DNA of 64,000 bases from Stomoxys calcitrans (GCF_963082655.1 NC_081556.1:66579727-66643726); one strand, 5' to 3'; shown: positions 33,958 through 46,089, counted from the first letter of the stretch. Notes: generated by a model not told the origin, from the sequence alone. Made by a program: numbers and translations.

Positions 33958-36900
33958 TAGGTTAGGTTAGGTTGAAAAGAAGGTGCAGATATTAATCCGC
34001 CCCATCCCACTATGGACATACACCTAAGCCAGTAATCGGCTTGTTGTGCGCTCCAAAAACTATAAAGTAACCTCTAAAAAAAATTAAGTTAGTAAATCCG
34101 TGCTACTTACAAAATCCTTAATTGTTTTCAATACCACTCCCCTAAGTTGGTTCATGTCTGGTATTGTATGTCCCCCGAAGTACCGGTATCTGTTAGATGC
34201 GAAAGCCGGGCAATGACAAAGGAAATGCTCCAACGTCTAATCATCTTCCTCGCATGCCCTACACATGCTATCACTTGCCGCACCGATTTTACATAAGTGA
34301 GCACGTAGTCCGATGTGTCCCGTTATGATATCAATAGCTATACGGACCTCCTTCTTACTTCCTTTCAGTAATAGCCTCGTCTTTTCACGATCTGGATCCC
34401 CCCATAGGATTTTCGCTGTCCTACCGACTGTTTCACTGTTTCACAATGTTGAATGCGCGTTCGTCGCCCACTTCCTTAACTCGGTCTGCGTCGACCCGAA
34501 AGGATTCGGGGTATCCAAGTTTATTGACGGCAGTCCTCTGGCCTTCACCGCCAAATCGTCTGACCTTTCATTTCCCCTTACTCCGTTATGGCCCAGCACC
34601 CAAACGATGCGGATTTTCCCATCCTCAGAGAAGGCCTTAATCTCCTTCTTACACTGCAAGACTATTCGTGACCTTACCGTTCTGGTTGTTATTGCCCTTA
34701 TGGCAATTTTACTGTCGGTAAAGATGTTCACACTCGACGTCCTCGCGTAAGCACCACACCACTTCAGGCATTCCGTGATCGCCCGTATCTCCGCCTGCAG
34801 GACCGTATTATGGTCAGGCAGTCTAAAACAGATCTCAGCCCCTGGGTTTTCAATGTAAACCCCCAGGCCCACTCTGTCCTCCAGCATTGATCCATCCGTG
34901 TAACATGATCTTCCAGATGGCAATACTAGGGTTCCGTCAGTCCAAGACTGTGCCGATGGCAGCAGTGCGTCGCACTTAACTTCAAGGTTCATCTCAGGTA
35001 TCCGATCGGAAACCTCTCCACTTCCAGGTTTCCTATCGTCGCCTCGATTATACCGCGATGATATGAGCTGCTCCCATCCTCAATCCATTCTCCCATCGCC
35101 TTAAGTGTCATAACCGCAGTGGCTGCCTCACACTTAATCTGTATGTCAATGGATCGGATATTTAAAATAGTCTCCAGTGCTCTAGTGAGCATGGTCCTCA
35201 TCGCTCCGCCTATGCCAAGACAACATGTTCTCTGAACCTGTTGTATGGTCCTTATGTTGCATTTTTTCTCCATAGCAGTCCACCAAACTACTGAGGCGTA
35301 AGTATGTATTGATCTTATCACGCTCCTGTAGACCCTGTGGACTATCCTAGGATTCAGGCCCCATTTCTAGCCTACGGCCCGTCTACAAAGTGCCCAACAT
35401 CTGTGAGCCATCTCAGTACGCTCCTGAATGTGACACTTCCAATTCAGTTTCCTGTCCAAGATCACACCTAAGTATTTGACCTTGTCAGATTACGAAATCG
35501 TCTTATTGAGGAAACGTGGTGCGTTAAATTCGCCCACCATCGTCTTCCTCATGAACAGGCATATTTCAGTCTTTTCTGGGTTAGCATTAAGACCTCTGGG
35601 TCTAACCCAGTCATATGCCATATGCAAGACCCTTTCGGCCCATCTGCATAGCCCATTCGGATCCTTACCCCTTAGAAGTATTATAACATCGTCTGCGTAG
35701 CAAACGGGTTCAAATCCCTCCTCAGTCAGCATCCGTAGTAGGTCATTTATGGTGGTCACCCGTAGGAATGGCGATAAAATGCCCCCCTTTGGCGTGCCCT
35801 ATGCCCCTTTCTCCCTTATATTTATGCTATGGGACACACAATTTATCCACCTGTTCCTTCGCATATGGATTATCCAGTCTCTGAGGACCGGGTCCACCCG
35901 ATACTGGTCTAAGGATTGGATCAGTGTGTCGCTCAGCACATTGTTAAAAGCCCCCTCGATGTCAATGTATACCGCCAGTGTGTACGTTTTGGCATGGAAG
36001 GATTCTTGTATTTTATGCACAACCTCGTGCAGGGCAGTCTCCACCGAACTTCCCTTGACATAGGCATGCTGTTTGTAACTGAGCCGTTCGCTGGAAGTCA
36101 TACTTTTTATCATGGTGTCCACAATACGTGAGTAAAAAGGACGTAAGGCCTATGGGTCTGTAGGCCTTTGGTGTCGCATAACTTGCCTTGCCGGGCTTAG
36201 GTATAAACACCACCATTGCCTTCTGCCAGGCTTTCGGAATATATGAAAGTCCTAGGAATGCTGGGAAAATTTTGGCCAGAGGAGGCGCAAGATAATCTGC
36301 CTCTTTCTGTAGTAACGCCGGAATAATTCCATCAGGTCAGGGTGACTTAAATGGTTTGAAGCTCCTCAAGAATTCCTTGACTATAAATTCCATTATGATA
36401 CACCTTCGATCAACCTCATTATTCCAAGATTCCGGTGTCTCCGTGAGTCCCGTCGTATCCATGTCCTCCGTTGTTTCTGCTCTCACTCCTACATCGTCCA
36501 CTGAAGTTTCAGTTTGGACATGGGTTTTTGAGAGAAACTTTTTATCTTGGCGACGTCATTAACGCTATCGACCTGTTCCCAGAAAAGCTTCCAGGAGGCA
36601 CGTTTTGCCGCTCTGGTAGTCTGATTGTATTCCTTGAGCCGTGTGTAATACACATCCCAATAAAATTCCGCTTTTCTACGTCGTGCTCTATTAAAAAGTC
36701 TGCGGACCTCTTTTCCAATATTGCGAATCTCCCCGGTCATCCAGGATTTTTCTTGGGCTGATTTCCTTTCCCGAAGAGGACAACTATCTTCGAAGGATCC
36801 CACCAGTGCAGTCGTAATCCTGTTGACATTCTCGTCAATCTCTTCTATGCTTGGACAATCTAAAATATCTTGCCCAAGTCTTCTTCTGAGTAGCCTTCGG

Positions 36901-37532
36901 AATTTTGTTCAGTTGGTTTTCCGGAAGCTTATCGGATTCGGCGCAGGCCATGCTATTCTAAACCTAATGTAGCGATGGCCAGAGAAAGAGTGTTCCATGG
37001 AGACCCTCCAATCCTGAACCTCGTCGATCAGATTTCCGGAACATATCGTCACATCTAATACCTCCTCCCTAATCCTATTAACAAAAGTAGCGGTGTTACC
37101 AATATTAAGTTTTATTAGGTGAGAGTTCGCATCGCACCGTATTAGTACCTCGTTTCCTGTCTGTTTTGCTTTCTTCACCAGCCGCTGCAGCTCCGACGTG
37201 GGTGGCGGTGTCGGAGAGTCGAAAGGCAGATAAAGTGATGCCAGGTATGCTCCACCGTCTCCCTGTATCACTACTGTTGCATCCGGCGGTGACAACTCTA
37301 GGGAAATTTTGTAATTCAAATTTCTATGACGAATAACGCAGATCCTCGGCCGAGTACCAGTGATAGCATAGAATAATTAGTAGTTGATATGGTTTAGTCC
37401 AGAGACTTTGTTCCGGGTCGTCCATGTTTCCTGAATTAATGCAATATGAATCTTGCCCTTGCTGATTTTCTCCATCAGAACGTGTGCAGCAGTCTCGCTC
37501 CGGTGGATGTTTATCTGGATTACCTCAACCAT
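33958..37532 (-). pseudogene. LOA-like ORF2: endonuclease, RT, RNase H
   Basis: The start ATG at 37532 overlaps the end of ORF1 by 13 bases. The endonuclease shows HIALIQETWTTRNKVSG near 37420 and, after a frameshift, LIRCDANSH at about 37135, missing part of its middle. RT shows the finger and palm motifs at 36200-35830, CYADDVIILLRGKD near 35690-35660 and NPEKTEICLF near 35570. RNase H (34992-34441) is an intact domain: YTDGSMLEDR, AEIRAITECLKW, IFTDSKIAI and GHNGVRGNERSDD hold the D-E-D-D set. The tail near 34270-34190 reads CRAC and HFLCHCPAFASNRYRY, a C2HC-type motif. At least five frame breaks are present. Confidence 0.8.
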
Positions 37533-38727
37533 TGGTCCTCCAGTAAATGGGCACCTTGGCAGTAGGTGATGATCTCATCGTCTGCTCCCTGTTCTTTAGA
37601 CGGCATTGACTTTCCTGTCACTGCACTGCCTGATGTCATCGTTTTAGGTTCATTGCCTGGTCTAGTCTTCCGACTTTTAATAAAGTAGGTAATGGTTCCA
37701 TCGTCGGGTCCCTGTTCGCTATGCTTTATTGGGTTTCCATTCCCTGTTCTACCTGGTGTTCCAATACTAGGATTTTTGCCTAGCTTAGCCTTCCAAATCT
37801 TAAGTAAATTGGCTTCTTGGGAGTAGGAGATGGTACCATTATCGGCTCCCTGTTCGTTGGGTTGCATTGAGTCTCCTGTAGCTGCGCTGTCTAATGTTTC
37901 AATATTAGAATCTTTACCTATCCCAGTATTCCGAATCTTTAAGTCAGTGATGGGTCCGTCGTCGGGTTCCTCTTTGTTAGGCTGTGTTGGGTCTCTCGCC
38001 ACTGCACTGCCTGATATTTTAGTATTAGGATCATTGCTTCTCCTAGTCTTTCCAATATTGAGAGATGTCGTGATTGTCTTGTTGTCAGACCCCAGTTCGT
38101 TGGGCGGTGTTGAGTCACCTGCCACTGCACGGCTTGGTGTCGCAGAATGAAAAATGTTGCTTATCCTAGTCTTCCGAATCTTGAGAAAAACAGCTTTACT
38201 CCCGTAGTGCGCCATGCCTTTAGTCTTAGCCAAACTTGTCACAGAGACTTGATCAATGCCAACCACAAAGAGAGTTCATTCCTCTTTCTCCTCCCTGTGA
38301 AAGACCACCCACTTCCCTGCGACCAAACCTTGGTTTTGCTTGCTCAAGAATCCCAACATGCGTTCCGTCGCAAATTTACTGCCCCATTCCTTGATGAAGA
38401 CCGTAGCCTTTGTGGGCAAGGTCGAGCTTTGCGCCCTCCCAGGGAGCGTGAATACCTCTGACGAGCTGTTTGACGGTATCAATGCATTCCGCCGACGCAA
38501 AACGCAGCGTGAGTAAAGATATCCCATCTAAACTCGCAGCTCATCATTTGTAAGGGTGGACCCTCTACAGAATTCCACACATCTTCAAAAATCCGATCGT
38601 TAACCAAATCCTCCACTTGGGTCCGATTATCTGGAGGAATCCTACCGGATGCAAGGCCAATATTGATGACTGTTGTGCTTCCTTGCCACTCTGGCGTAAG
38701 AAGGCGACTCCTTTCTACACTCAGCAA
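37520..38727 (-). pseudogene. LOA-like ORF1 with five ~42-residue repeats
   Basis: From 38266 leftwards an open frame of 248 codons starts VGIDQVSVTSLAKTKGM, which with the preceding part (38527-38280: FIKEWGSKFATERMLGFLSK, GLVAGKWVVFHRE) resembles the DUF4780-type domain found in ORF1 of some insect LINEs. It is followed by five tandem repeats, each built on LKI-K-, a charged stretch, and SAVAGDS-QPNEQG-DD-TIT. Between 38280 and 38727 the frame is broken once or twice. The repeats end at DQWLR and TAA 37520. Confidence 0.65.
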
Positions 38728-38749
38728 GAGTCAGAGTCCTCCATGAAGA

Positions 38750-39260
38750 CTCACGGGCCATGCGTGCTTCCTTCGTTCCTGTTCCAACTTTGTCCACGTC
38801 CGCAGGACACAGTCTGGAGTCTCCATTGCGGGATGGCTGATTTTGATTTTCCCAGAGTACTTGAAAGCGGGGAGCTCTTTTTCTTCATCAGTATTTTAGC
38901 AGTGTTATGCTCTTCGGGAGATCTGATTCTTTTTCCAGCTTCCATAGAAGTGCTTGGAATGTCAGTTCTATCCCTTCCAGCATCCTGCACATTTGCCCGA
39001 TTACGCTGCCGGTACATAGTCCTCTGTTTCCTTCGTCGTGCACCGGATCGCTTTCTCGGTCTGCTTGTGAGCTTAGCAAAGCCATCGCTCACTTCTGCTG
39101 TCATCTCGATGCCCTCATCTCTCGATTCGGCTGCGATGACTGTTTCATTGACACAGTCGTTGTCTGCATCCGAGTCAGAAACACCAGGGAGGAACCAAAT
39201 AACAACACGTCCCCTTCACTCAACGGCTACATTATTTTTATTAAAACAATAAAAAAAAAG
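38750..39260 (-). pseudogene. LOA-like ORF1 N-terminal basic region
   Basis: The minus strand at 39104-38751 reads AKLTSRPRKRSGARRRKQRT and GKRIRSPEE, a strongly basic stretch like the nucleic-acid-binding N-terminus of LINE ORF1 proteins. An alternative frame overlaps. The true start and the element's 5' end are not sharply defined. Confidence 0.4.
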
Positions 39261-39269
39261 TTGGTTAAA

Positions 39270-39782
39270 GAAAAGGATTTGCAGGTGGTCTCACGCGAAC
39301 AACTGTTAACAGCCGGCCAGGTTTCGTATTAAGATGATCGATTTTTATATGCATTCTCTTTGTTGTTATCTTCTTTCTCGCATATTATCTGCTCATATAC
39401 GCACACGCATACACACACGCACACAAATTTATTTTTGTATTGCACCTATGATTTGTGGTTGTTGTACAAATGAGACCACCTTTAATTATTTCGCCATGCA
39501 CATTGACATTGGCTTTTGGGCGTTTTTCCGTTTTTTATATGGATTTCAACGCGAAAATTTAACGTAGTACCAACTATACGGAGAACTTTTACACATAGTA
39601 TTCTGAAGGTCGGTACCATGACATAATGACCAGCTAGAGTACAGCAAACAGCTGAGTACAATTTTTCTCGCGAAGTGTACTATCTGTCAAAGAGTTATTG
39701 TTTTGTGTGTACATTATAGTACAGAACCTAAAACACACACAAACAACGAAAAACGGCGCGAACTTGTAAATTACTCAAAATC
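39270..39782 (+). repeat. Repeat family G, copy interrupted by BEL element (left part)
   Basis: Begins GGTGGTCTCACGCGAACAAC, TGTTAACAGCCGGCCAGG, then CATTCTCTTTGTTGTTATC and ACCACCTTTAATTATTTCGCC, and later CTCGCGAAGTGTACTATCTG. It stops at the BEL target duplication AAATC (39778-39782). The right part resumes at 45395. Confidence 0.6.
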
Positions 39783-40206
39783 TGAAAATGCCGAGGGAGT
39801 TTAGCTCTGGAGAGAAAGTGGATGGTGAGTTATTGGGATCGTGGAAAATATTTCTTTGAATAGAAATATTTTCCTCGCAAAGTAAGTATAAGCAGAATGG
39901 AAAAAAGGAAAACACGGTTACAAGTAACTCTTTATTGGTTGGGAATGAAAGCTCTGTAACGAAGATTGAACAAAACTCTTACCAGGAACAAGAGTAGCGG
40001 TTGAAGCTCGATAACAAGTAAGTTTGTTTAAGGAAAAAGTAAAAGAACAGGCCGGCAGAGTACGCAAGGCTGCGTAAAGCACGACCTCTTAAGAACAAAG
40101 AGAAAAACACATACACACAAAGTATTGAGAGGGAAAGCTGACTTGTGCGAATAGTTGCGAAACTTAGAAAGTAGATCAAGTTGACCAAGTAGGTTTGGCA
40201 TTAACA
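39783..40206 (-). repeat. BEL 3' LTR
   Basis: 424 bp, partner of 44966-45394. The two LTRs are visibly diverged by substitutions and small indels, so the insertion is not recent. Confidence 0.8.
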
Positions 40207-40638
40207 TTACCGGCCCCCTTGCAGTACACCTGCAATGAAAATAAGAAAAACGCAACCGTGTGTACTCGCGCTAGCTTACAAGTACTCGTATGGGGATATG
40301 ATTGAAAAACTCTATGAAAACAAAAGTTATGAATTTAATTATTTTAAGAAATTAATTTAAGAAAGCGTGGAGAAGATAGTTGTATAGAATAACTATAGGA
40401 TAACTCCATCATCAGGATCCAGCTGGTATACGCAAAAGCGTGTCAGTAGTGGACATCCTTCTATGAACCAAACCGCTTAATGGACCTGTATAAAAGATAG
40501 AGCTTGTGCCTTGCTAGTAAAGTAAACATCAACAGTGCATTTCATAAACTCTTAATTTCCGTAAGGAAGAAATTCTTTGGAAACATAATACAGTGATGGG
40601 AAAGACTAGGAAAGCAAGAGTACCAGGGGTAACGCTTA

Positions 40639-41809
40639 TCACAGCACATACCCTCTGACCATTTCCTCTGCATAAGAATCTTTGCTGCCACAATAACCAG
40701 CAGGATCGAAAAGCTTTGAAAGATGGGAAAGAAGTTCTCTCTTAGTATGTCTGGATGAATCTGAAAATGGCTTTGTAGCGAAACAGAACGTATCAGACCG
40801 AGCATTCCAACGAATTCCTAGCATTTTTGCTGTGCTACTGTCGTCAAAGTCCAAAAAATCTTCACACAGCAAATGATCGGGAGCGAGACCTGCTAGAATA
40901 TCCTTTGAATTTGCTGTCCATTTCTTCAACAGGAAGCCGGCCGAAGCCAAAACGGATATCAACTTCTTCCTAGACTGTACTGCCATCTGTAGTGAATGTG
41001 CACCCACTAGTGCATCATCCACGTACATAGAGTTACAAAGTATTTCGCTCGCAATAGGATGACTGGATTGAACGTCATCAGAAAGTTTCAAAAGAGTGCG
41101 AATAGCTAGGTATGGAGCACAATTTACACCGAAAGTGACTGTCTTCAACTCGAAATCTTGAATGTCGTCACTTGGATCTCTTCGAAATAGTACTCTTTGG
41201 AACGGTGTGTGATTGGAATGAACTCTAATTTGCCGGTACATCTTTTGAATGTCGGCATTGAACACATAACGAAAGAATCGCTTCTTGAGAATCAACACAG
41301 TCTGATCACCATGCAACACAGAACCTACATGCAAAATGTTCGTAAGACTCACGCCATTGGATGAAGCCGAAGAAGCATTGAAAACCACACGAAATTTAGT
41401 GGTAGTACTTTCCGGTTTCATAACCGCATGGTGTGGCAGAAAGTAATGAGGCGTACTTCCTATAGAACGGGAAGTCGCAACTGGGCATATGTGCCTTAAA
41501 TGATCATACTCTTGGAATGCGGAATCATACTCATCTTTTAACGCAGAATTGAGCCGTAGCATTTGTCCGTGAATTACCTACTGATATACCCTTGGGAAAA
41601 TCTCCTTTGAAAGGGAGATGAACAACGTACCTTCCTTCTTCATCCCTCTTAGTAGTTGAAATGAACAATGCCTTACAAAATCTATCAGCTGCTGACAAAA
41701 AGTTCTTCCTTGGAAGATTCGTCATCTCCAAAAACTTCGAAATCTCTTTGTCCAAAGAGATTTCACAAAGGTTGGAAATAACTCTGGAATATGGCCAGTC
41801 AAAATCCAT
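40639..41809 (-). pseudogene. BEL pol: protease-associated region and RT
   Basis: The right part (41809-41531) matches the A17-peptidase/linker region of BEL pol (SLDKEISKFLEMTNLP, FISTTKRDEEGRYVVHLPF). After a stop and frame change the RT frame (41562-40639) reads HYFLPHHAVMKPESTTTKF, VVFNASSASSNGVSLTN, YVFNADIQKMYRQI and SMYVDDALVGAHS, so the YVDD catalytic box is intact. SKLFDPAGY then leads into a frameshift, and the downstream RNase H and integrase are absent. RT looks well kept within a dead polyprotein. Confidence 0.85.
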
Positions 41810-41945
41810 CCAAAGATGGTCTTTTGGCCCATCAAGGAACTACACAAATCATTTCTCACGCCGGACAGCATGATGGAAGGAAGAAAGTCGCCACCAATCA
41901 GGATATCAATACTGGAACTCTTGTGAAATAGTGGGTCTGCTAGAT

Positions 41946-43315
41946 CTAATTGTGGCAGCTGAGAGGAAATGCAGGAGGGTATGGAATGAAATTGAAGGGC
42001 ACGAGATAAATTAGGAATAACGAATGCCTTAACCGAATTCTGAGCATCTGAGCGAATTCTGGATTAGCGAAACTCTCGTGAAGCAAAGTATTATGCTTCC
42101 TAAGACACTGGAAACAAGTTTTCTTGCTAGTACAATTTCGTACGTGATGAGTTATGGAAAAGCAATTTAAGCAAAGGTCTTGCTTCTTTATTTCGGATTT
42201 TCTCTGATTAGTACCCATCGCTATGAACTTAGGATACTTCCTAATTACATGAGATTCTCTTGGACATAAAGAACATTGTGGACCCAAAACTCTCACTTGG
42301 AATCAATTTATACTTTTAGAATTCTTAGTAGTCACAATATTGGGTTTCGAATCCTGATCCCTTGCATTAGGATTGGCACACATTTCTGAAACGGACTCCA
42401 ATGTCCGGTATCGATTTCTAAGAAAAGTGTCAAGGTCGGATCCCTTCTGAATTGCAGTCTTATCTTGGAGACCCTGCTCCCACAAGGTAAGAGTGAATTC
42501 CGGAAGACGATTCGAAAATAGAAATACGAATTGAGGGTCCCAACTTCTGACATCAATGTCATACAACTCTAGTGCCGAGATACAAGATGTAGGGTCGCAC
42601 TGCAACTGTTTAAGCGCTCTGGCGAAATCTTTCGAAATGGAGGGATGATTAAATAAAACCTTTAGCTGCCCGTTAACAAGGATTCGTCTATTCTCGTAAC
42701 GAACGCACAGATTTCTCTACGCCAAATAGAAACCATCATTTGTCAAAGGACTGCTCTGAACGATGTCACGAGCTTCGTCTCGTGCGTCATGTGAAACAGA
42801 CGCTCGACAAAACTGAGTCTGGAATTCTTTATGTACACAGCCGTAGACATGTCTCTAAAAGTAAACCAAGACATGTAATCACCATGAAAAATCTCTGTAT
42901 CACATGGCGGAAGATGAAAGGAATAATCAGACCTACCAGCAGAAAACGGAGTATATTGAAACTCTGGCTGACGTTCAGAAACAGGAGGATTTGCGATAAG
43001 ACGAAGACTTAAAGTACTCTTCGGTGCCACCGGCAACTGTAACTCCTCCGCGAGCTGTGATAACTTCGTCCAGCAATTGCAGCAAGTAACATAAGTACTC
43101 TTAAGCTTCGCCCGAAGAGTCTCCAGCTCGGAAGCATGTTCTGACTCCTCTGCACCATCCTCCACCTCTTCTTCGTCTTGCTCACCATTATGAGCAGCCA
43201 TGAACGTATCGAAAAACGACCTAATGTCGCTCCACAATGTGTACATGTGTACATTAACGAAGTAAGGATGAAAGAGGAAGCGTATTGTCACCAACATCAG
43301 CATTAAATGCGACAA
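41946..43315 (-). pseudogene. BEL Gag with zinc knuckles, frameshifted
   Basis: The first frame (43315-42743) has an acidic stretch DEEEVEDGAEESEHASELE, then LPPCDTEIFHGDYMSWFTF, the core of the DUF1759-type BEL Gag. It frameshifts near 42740 and continues at 42605-42303 (LPEFTLTLWEQGLQDK). A third frame (42296-41946) carries CSLCPRESHVIRKYPKF, then CLNCFSITHHVRNC (a C-x2-C-x4-H-x4-C knuckle) and CFQCLRKHNTLLH. Order and content are those of BEL elements. Confidence 0.8.
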
Positions 43316-44965
43316 GGCGATAAGCCAATCGGATGAACGACTCTAAAGACATATTTGAAATTGAAAGAAATAAAAGTATAATTGACTCTAAACTGAGCGC
43401 ACTTAACACTCTGAAATAGGTTAGAAGAAAAAAGACCTACTAGAACGGGAAGAATATCCGAAAAAAAACAGCTGGTACCAAAGTAATATTTGAAAAATGT
43501 TTCCAGAAAACAGAAGGAAACGTAATTGCGCCGGTTTAAATCAAGCTCAAAATGCCTCTATACTATTTAAACTCTTACAATAAAGAATTACCACTTTGGA
43601 TGATTTTAATTTATTGGACCTAAAATAACCAGAAATGTTTGTATGTACGGATAGTTGTGTGTATATATGGATGTTAGTTATGAAGACCAAATGTTGGTTA
43701 GTTCTCAAAGAAACCAATAACAACAATCTCGGTGCTTGTAGGAAGGGCTGTGGAAATTCGAGAACTATCAACAACGATGGACTGCGACTACAGCGTATGC
43801 AAAAGGTCAAAGTTCACTTTTAATGTACCACTATTGGAAAAAGAAAAACTAAAGGAACACACTGCCGCGATACTTAATGAATAATAAAATATTCTATTTT
43901 ATTTGGAATTATGCCAATTTTATAGAACAAAAGCACACTGCTATTTAACTTTTCAATGAAATCTAATTAAATTGATAATTTCCACCAAATTTTACGAAAA
44001 TGAATTGCCGATTATGGCTGGTACTATGTTCGTTTTTAGCAACATTTTTTCGTGATTACTTTTTTTAGATAATAGATTTTGAAGCAAAACAACTTGCTGA
44101 TTTTATTCAGGAAGACATTCCCTTACTACTTATGAAATTTTTTTCAACAGTATTATGTTTTCATTGAGATTTTTGTAGTGTTTTCCATGGCATAACTATC
44201 AGGTAGTGCAAAATAAACAGCTGAGTACAGTTTTTTCTCGCGAAGTGCACTATCTGTCAACGAGTTTTGATTGTGTGCGTGTATTATAGTTAAGAACCTA
44301 GCACAAACAAACAAAGAAAAATGGCGCAAACTAGTAACATAACTAAATTTAAATGAATATATCTTGCGTGTTTTCAACTGTGAAAAACGAATATAGTACC
44401 AGCCTTTAAGCTGAGTATTCGGTTAGTTTTTCGAGTGGAATGCTGTCAAACTCCATATAAAAAAACGTCGGCGAAACATTGGCTGAAAATCGGCGGAAAT
44501 GTAGTACTGTAGTGATGAAAATGGCAAAAAAAAACTACTATAGTGACAACACTTGAAACTATTGTAGCAATGGTTTCAATGGTTCGTATTTCTTTATTTA
44601 TTTGAGAAAACAATATATAAAATAGAGAAAACAATAAGTGCAGATAAAGAAACGTGTTTTGGTATGGAAACAAAAACATTTTATTTCTGCCAAATTTCGC
44701 TTGCGAAACAATTACAAAGTTCAGCGGCAATTCTGAAAGCAGAATAGAATACCAACCCTAGCCGGAAAAGTAGGTTAATACTACAGTTTTTGAAAAATTT
44801 TCGCCCGAAGCACTGTGTAGGGAATATTGAAATGCCGTCGGCAAAACACCGTTGAAGCACAATGAATATTTAAAAGAAAGCACTATTGTTTTCACTTTTA
44901 GGAAATAAATCAATGTAGAATGACGGGATGATTTCCAGTAATTTATCTGGTTCGGTAGAGACCAA
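43316..44965. other. BEL 5' leader region with embedded repeat G
   Basis: Between Gag and the 5' LTR lie 1.65 kb without a coding frame. The right end, on the element strand, starts TTGGTCTCTACCG next to the LTR, a possible primer-binding site. Around 44190-44450 is a repeat-G copy (CTCGCGAAGTGCACTATCTG, ACAAACAAAGAAAAATGGCG), so another insertion has lengthened the leader. The rest is AT-rich and unassigned. Confidence 0.45.
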
Positions 44966-45394
44966 TAAAAATGCCGAGGGGATTAAGCTCTGGAGGGAAA
45001 GTGGATGGTGAGTTGTTGGGATCGATTCTATTGAAAGAAATATTTTCTCACAAAGTAAGTATAAGAGAATGGAAAAAAAGAAATGACGGTTGATTAGAAT
45101 TAAGGAATTTACAACTAAGTCTTTATTGCAAGGAAAAGAAAGCTCTGTATTGGAGATTGAACAAAACTCTTACCAGGAACAACAGTAGTGGTTGAAGCTC
45201 AGATAACAAGTAAGTCCGTTTTAGGAAAAAGAAAAGGAACAGGGCTGCAGAGTAAACAAGGCCACGTAAAGCACAACCTCTTTAGAACAAAGAGGGAAAC
45301 ACACACACGCAAAGTATTGAGCGGGAATGCCGACTTGTGCGAAAGTAGAAAGTAGATTAGGGTGACCAAGTAGGAAAATAGTTTAGCGTTAACA
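44966..45394 (-). repeat. BEL 5' LTR
   Basis: 429 bp, partner of 39783-40206; the terminal G of one inverted TG/CA end is mutated (TA instead of TG at 44966). Confidence 0.75.
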
Positions 45395-45500
45395 AAATCA
45401 GAGTTGCACTAATCGCTGATTTTGACAGCTAGTGCACTCAATATTTTATTGTTGGGTACTGCACCTACCTTTAAATGAATATACCTTGGTTGGTACTACA
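45395..45500 (+). repeat. Repeat family G, right part after BEL
   Basis: AAATCAGAGTTGCACTAATC, then TTTTGACAGCTAGTGCACTC, which continues repeat-G text interrupted at 39782 when compared with the complement of 46500-46570. Confidence 0.55.
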
Positions 45501-45775
45501 TTCGATTTTAGCGGTAGTCCTCCATATAAAAAATATGCGGGAAATATTAATGAAAAGTATTCGTTTAACTATAACTTACATTTAACTATGCCAAAAAAAT
45601 GCTCAGCCAAAGCCACTGCGCAATAAGTTGTTTTTTTTACGTAAAATAAACGCGGTCGCCAAACTTTTAAGAGTTTGTTAGACCTAAATTTGACCGATTA
45701 TATATGTATGGTATTGACTGACTGATAAAAACTTTTCAAAAAGAGCGTTAATTGCTTTAATAATGTTTGCTATGG

Positions 45776-46089
45776 AGGCCACCGTAGCGCAGAGGTTAGC
45801 ATGTCCGCCTATGACGCTGAACGCCTGGTTTCGAATTCTCGCAAGACCATCAGAAAAAATCAGCGGTAGTTTTCCCCTCCTAATGCTAGCAATATTTGTG
45901 AGGTACTATGCCATGTAAACCTTCTCTCCAAAGAGGTGTCGCACTGCGACACGCCGTTCGGACTCATCTATAAAAAGGAGGCCTTTATCATTGAGCTTAG
46001 ACTTGAATCGGACTGCACTCATTGATCTATGAGAAGTTTGCCCCTGTTCCTTAGTGGAATGTTCATGGGCAAAATTTGCATTTGTTATT
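45776..46089 (+). mobile_element. tRNA-derived SINE, copy 1
   Basis: 314 bp flanked by TTTGCTATGG on both sides (45766-45775 and 46090-46099). The head carries the A box GTAGCGCAGAGGTTAGCATG and a B box mutated to TTTCGAATTC. It continues TTTGTGAGGTACTATGCC and GAATCGGACTGCACTCATTG. It is about 85% like the copy at 54981 by eye. Pol III transcription from the internal boxes is expected for the family; this copy's B box is damaged. Confidence 0.85.

Larger units (their letters stand above)
33958..39250 (-). mobile_element. LOA-like LINE with RNase H, nearly full length, minus strand
   Basis: Reading right to left: ORF1 (about 39104-37520), ORF2 with endonuclease (37532-36900), RT (36250-35000), RNase H (34992-34441), a C-terminal cysteine/histidine motif (34300-34130) and a 3' end made of about three CCTAA units (33958-33973). 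RT phrases SYATPKAYRPIGLTSF, AYVKGSSVETALHEVVHKI and VYIDIEGAFNNV point to the LOA group, which carries RNase H. Several frameshifts and small deletions inactivate it. Other copies in the window are at 7818-9010, 26325-28080 and 63471-64000. Confidence 0.8.
39783..45394 (-). mobile_element. BEL/Pao LTR retrotransposon, defective, with AAATC duplication
   Basis: LTRs at 39783-40206 and 44966-45394 are direct repeats (shared: GCTCTGGAGAGAAAGTGGAT, TGAACAAAACTCTTACCAGG, AAGTATTGAG). On the element strand they start TGTTAA and end close to CGGCA/TTTTCA. AAATC flanks both sides (39778-39782, 45395-45399), so the insertion is complete at its ends. Gag (43315-41946) and pol up to RT (to about 40640) are present, but only about 430 bp separate RT from the 3' LTR. 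RNase H and integrase have been deleted. A purine-rich GCAAGGGGGCCGG precedes the 3' LTR. Confidence 0.85.

Noticed and set aside
33958..33975. TTAGG-type repeats as telomeric sequence
   Set aside because: Only three units, at the 3' end of a LINE that recurs at 63476 with the same tail. It is not a telomere.
38617..39332. Long + strand frames of 211 and 141 codons
   Set aside because: They are antisense to the LOA-like ORF1, whose minus-strand reading has recognisable features.
39783..45394. Possible endogenous virus with an envelope gene
   Set aside because: BEL elements can carry such a gene, but nothing follows RT here except about 430 bp and the LTR.
45776..45860. Apparent tRNA gene (also at 54981 and 3533 on the minus strand)
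   Set aside because: A and B boxes are present, but cloverleaf stems do not hold and a 250-bp conserved body with target duplications follows. These are SINEs.
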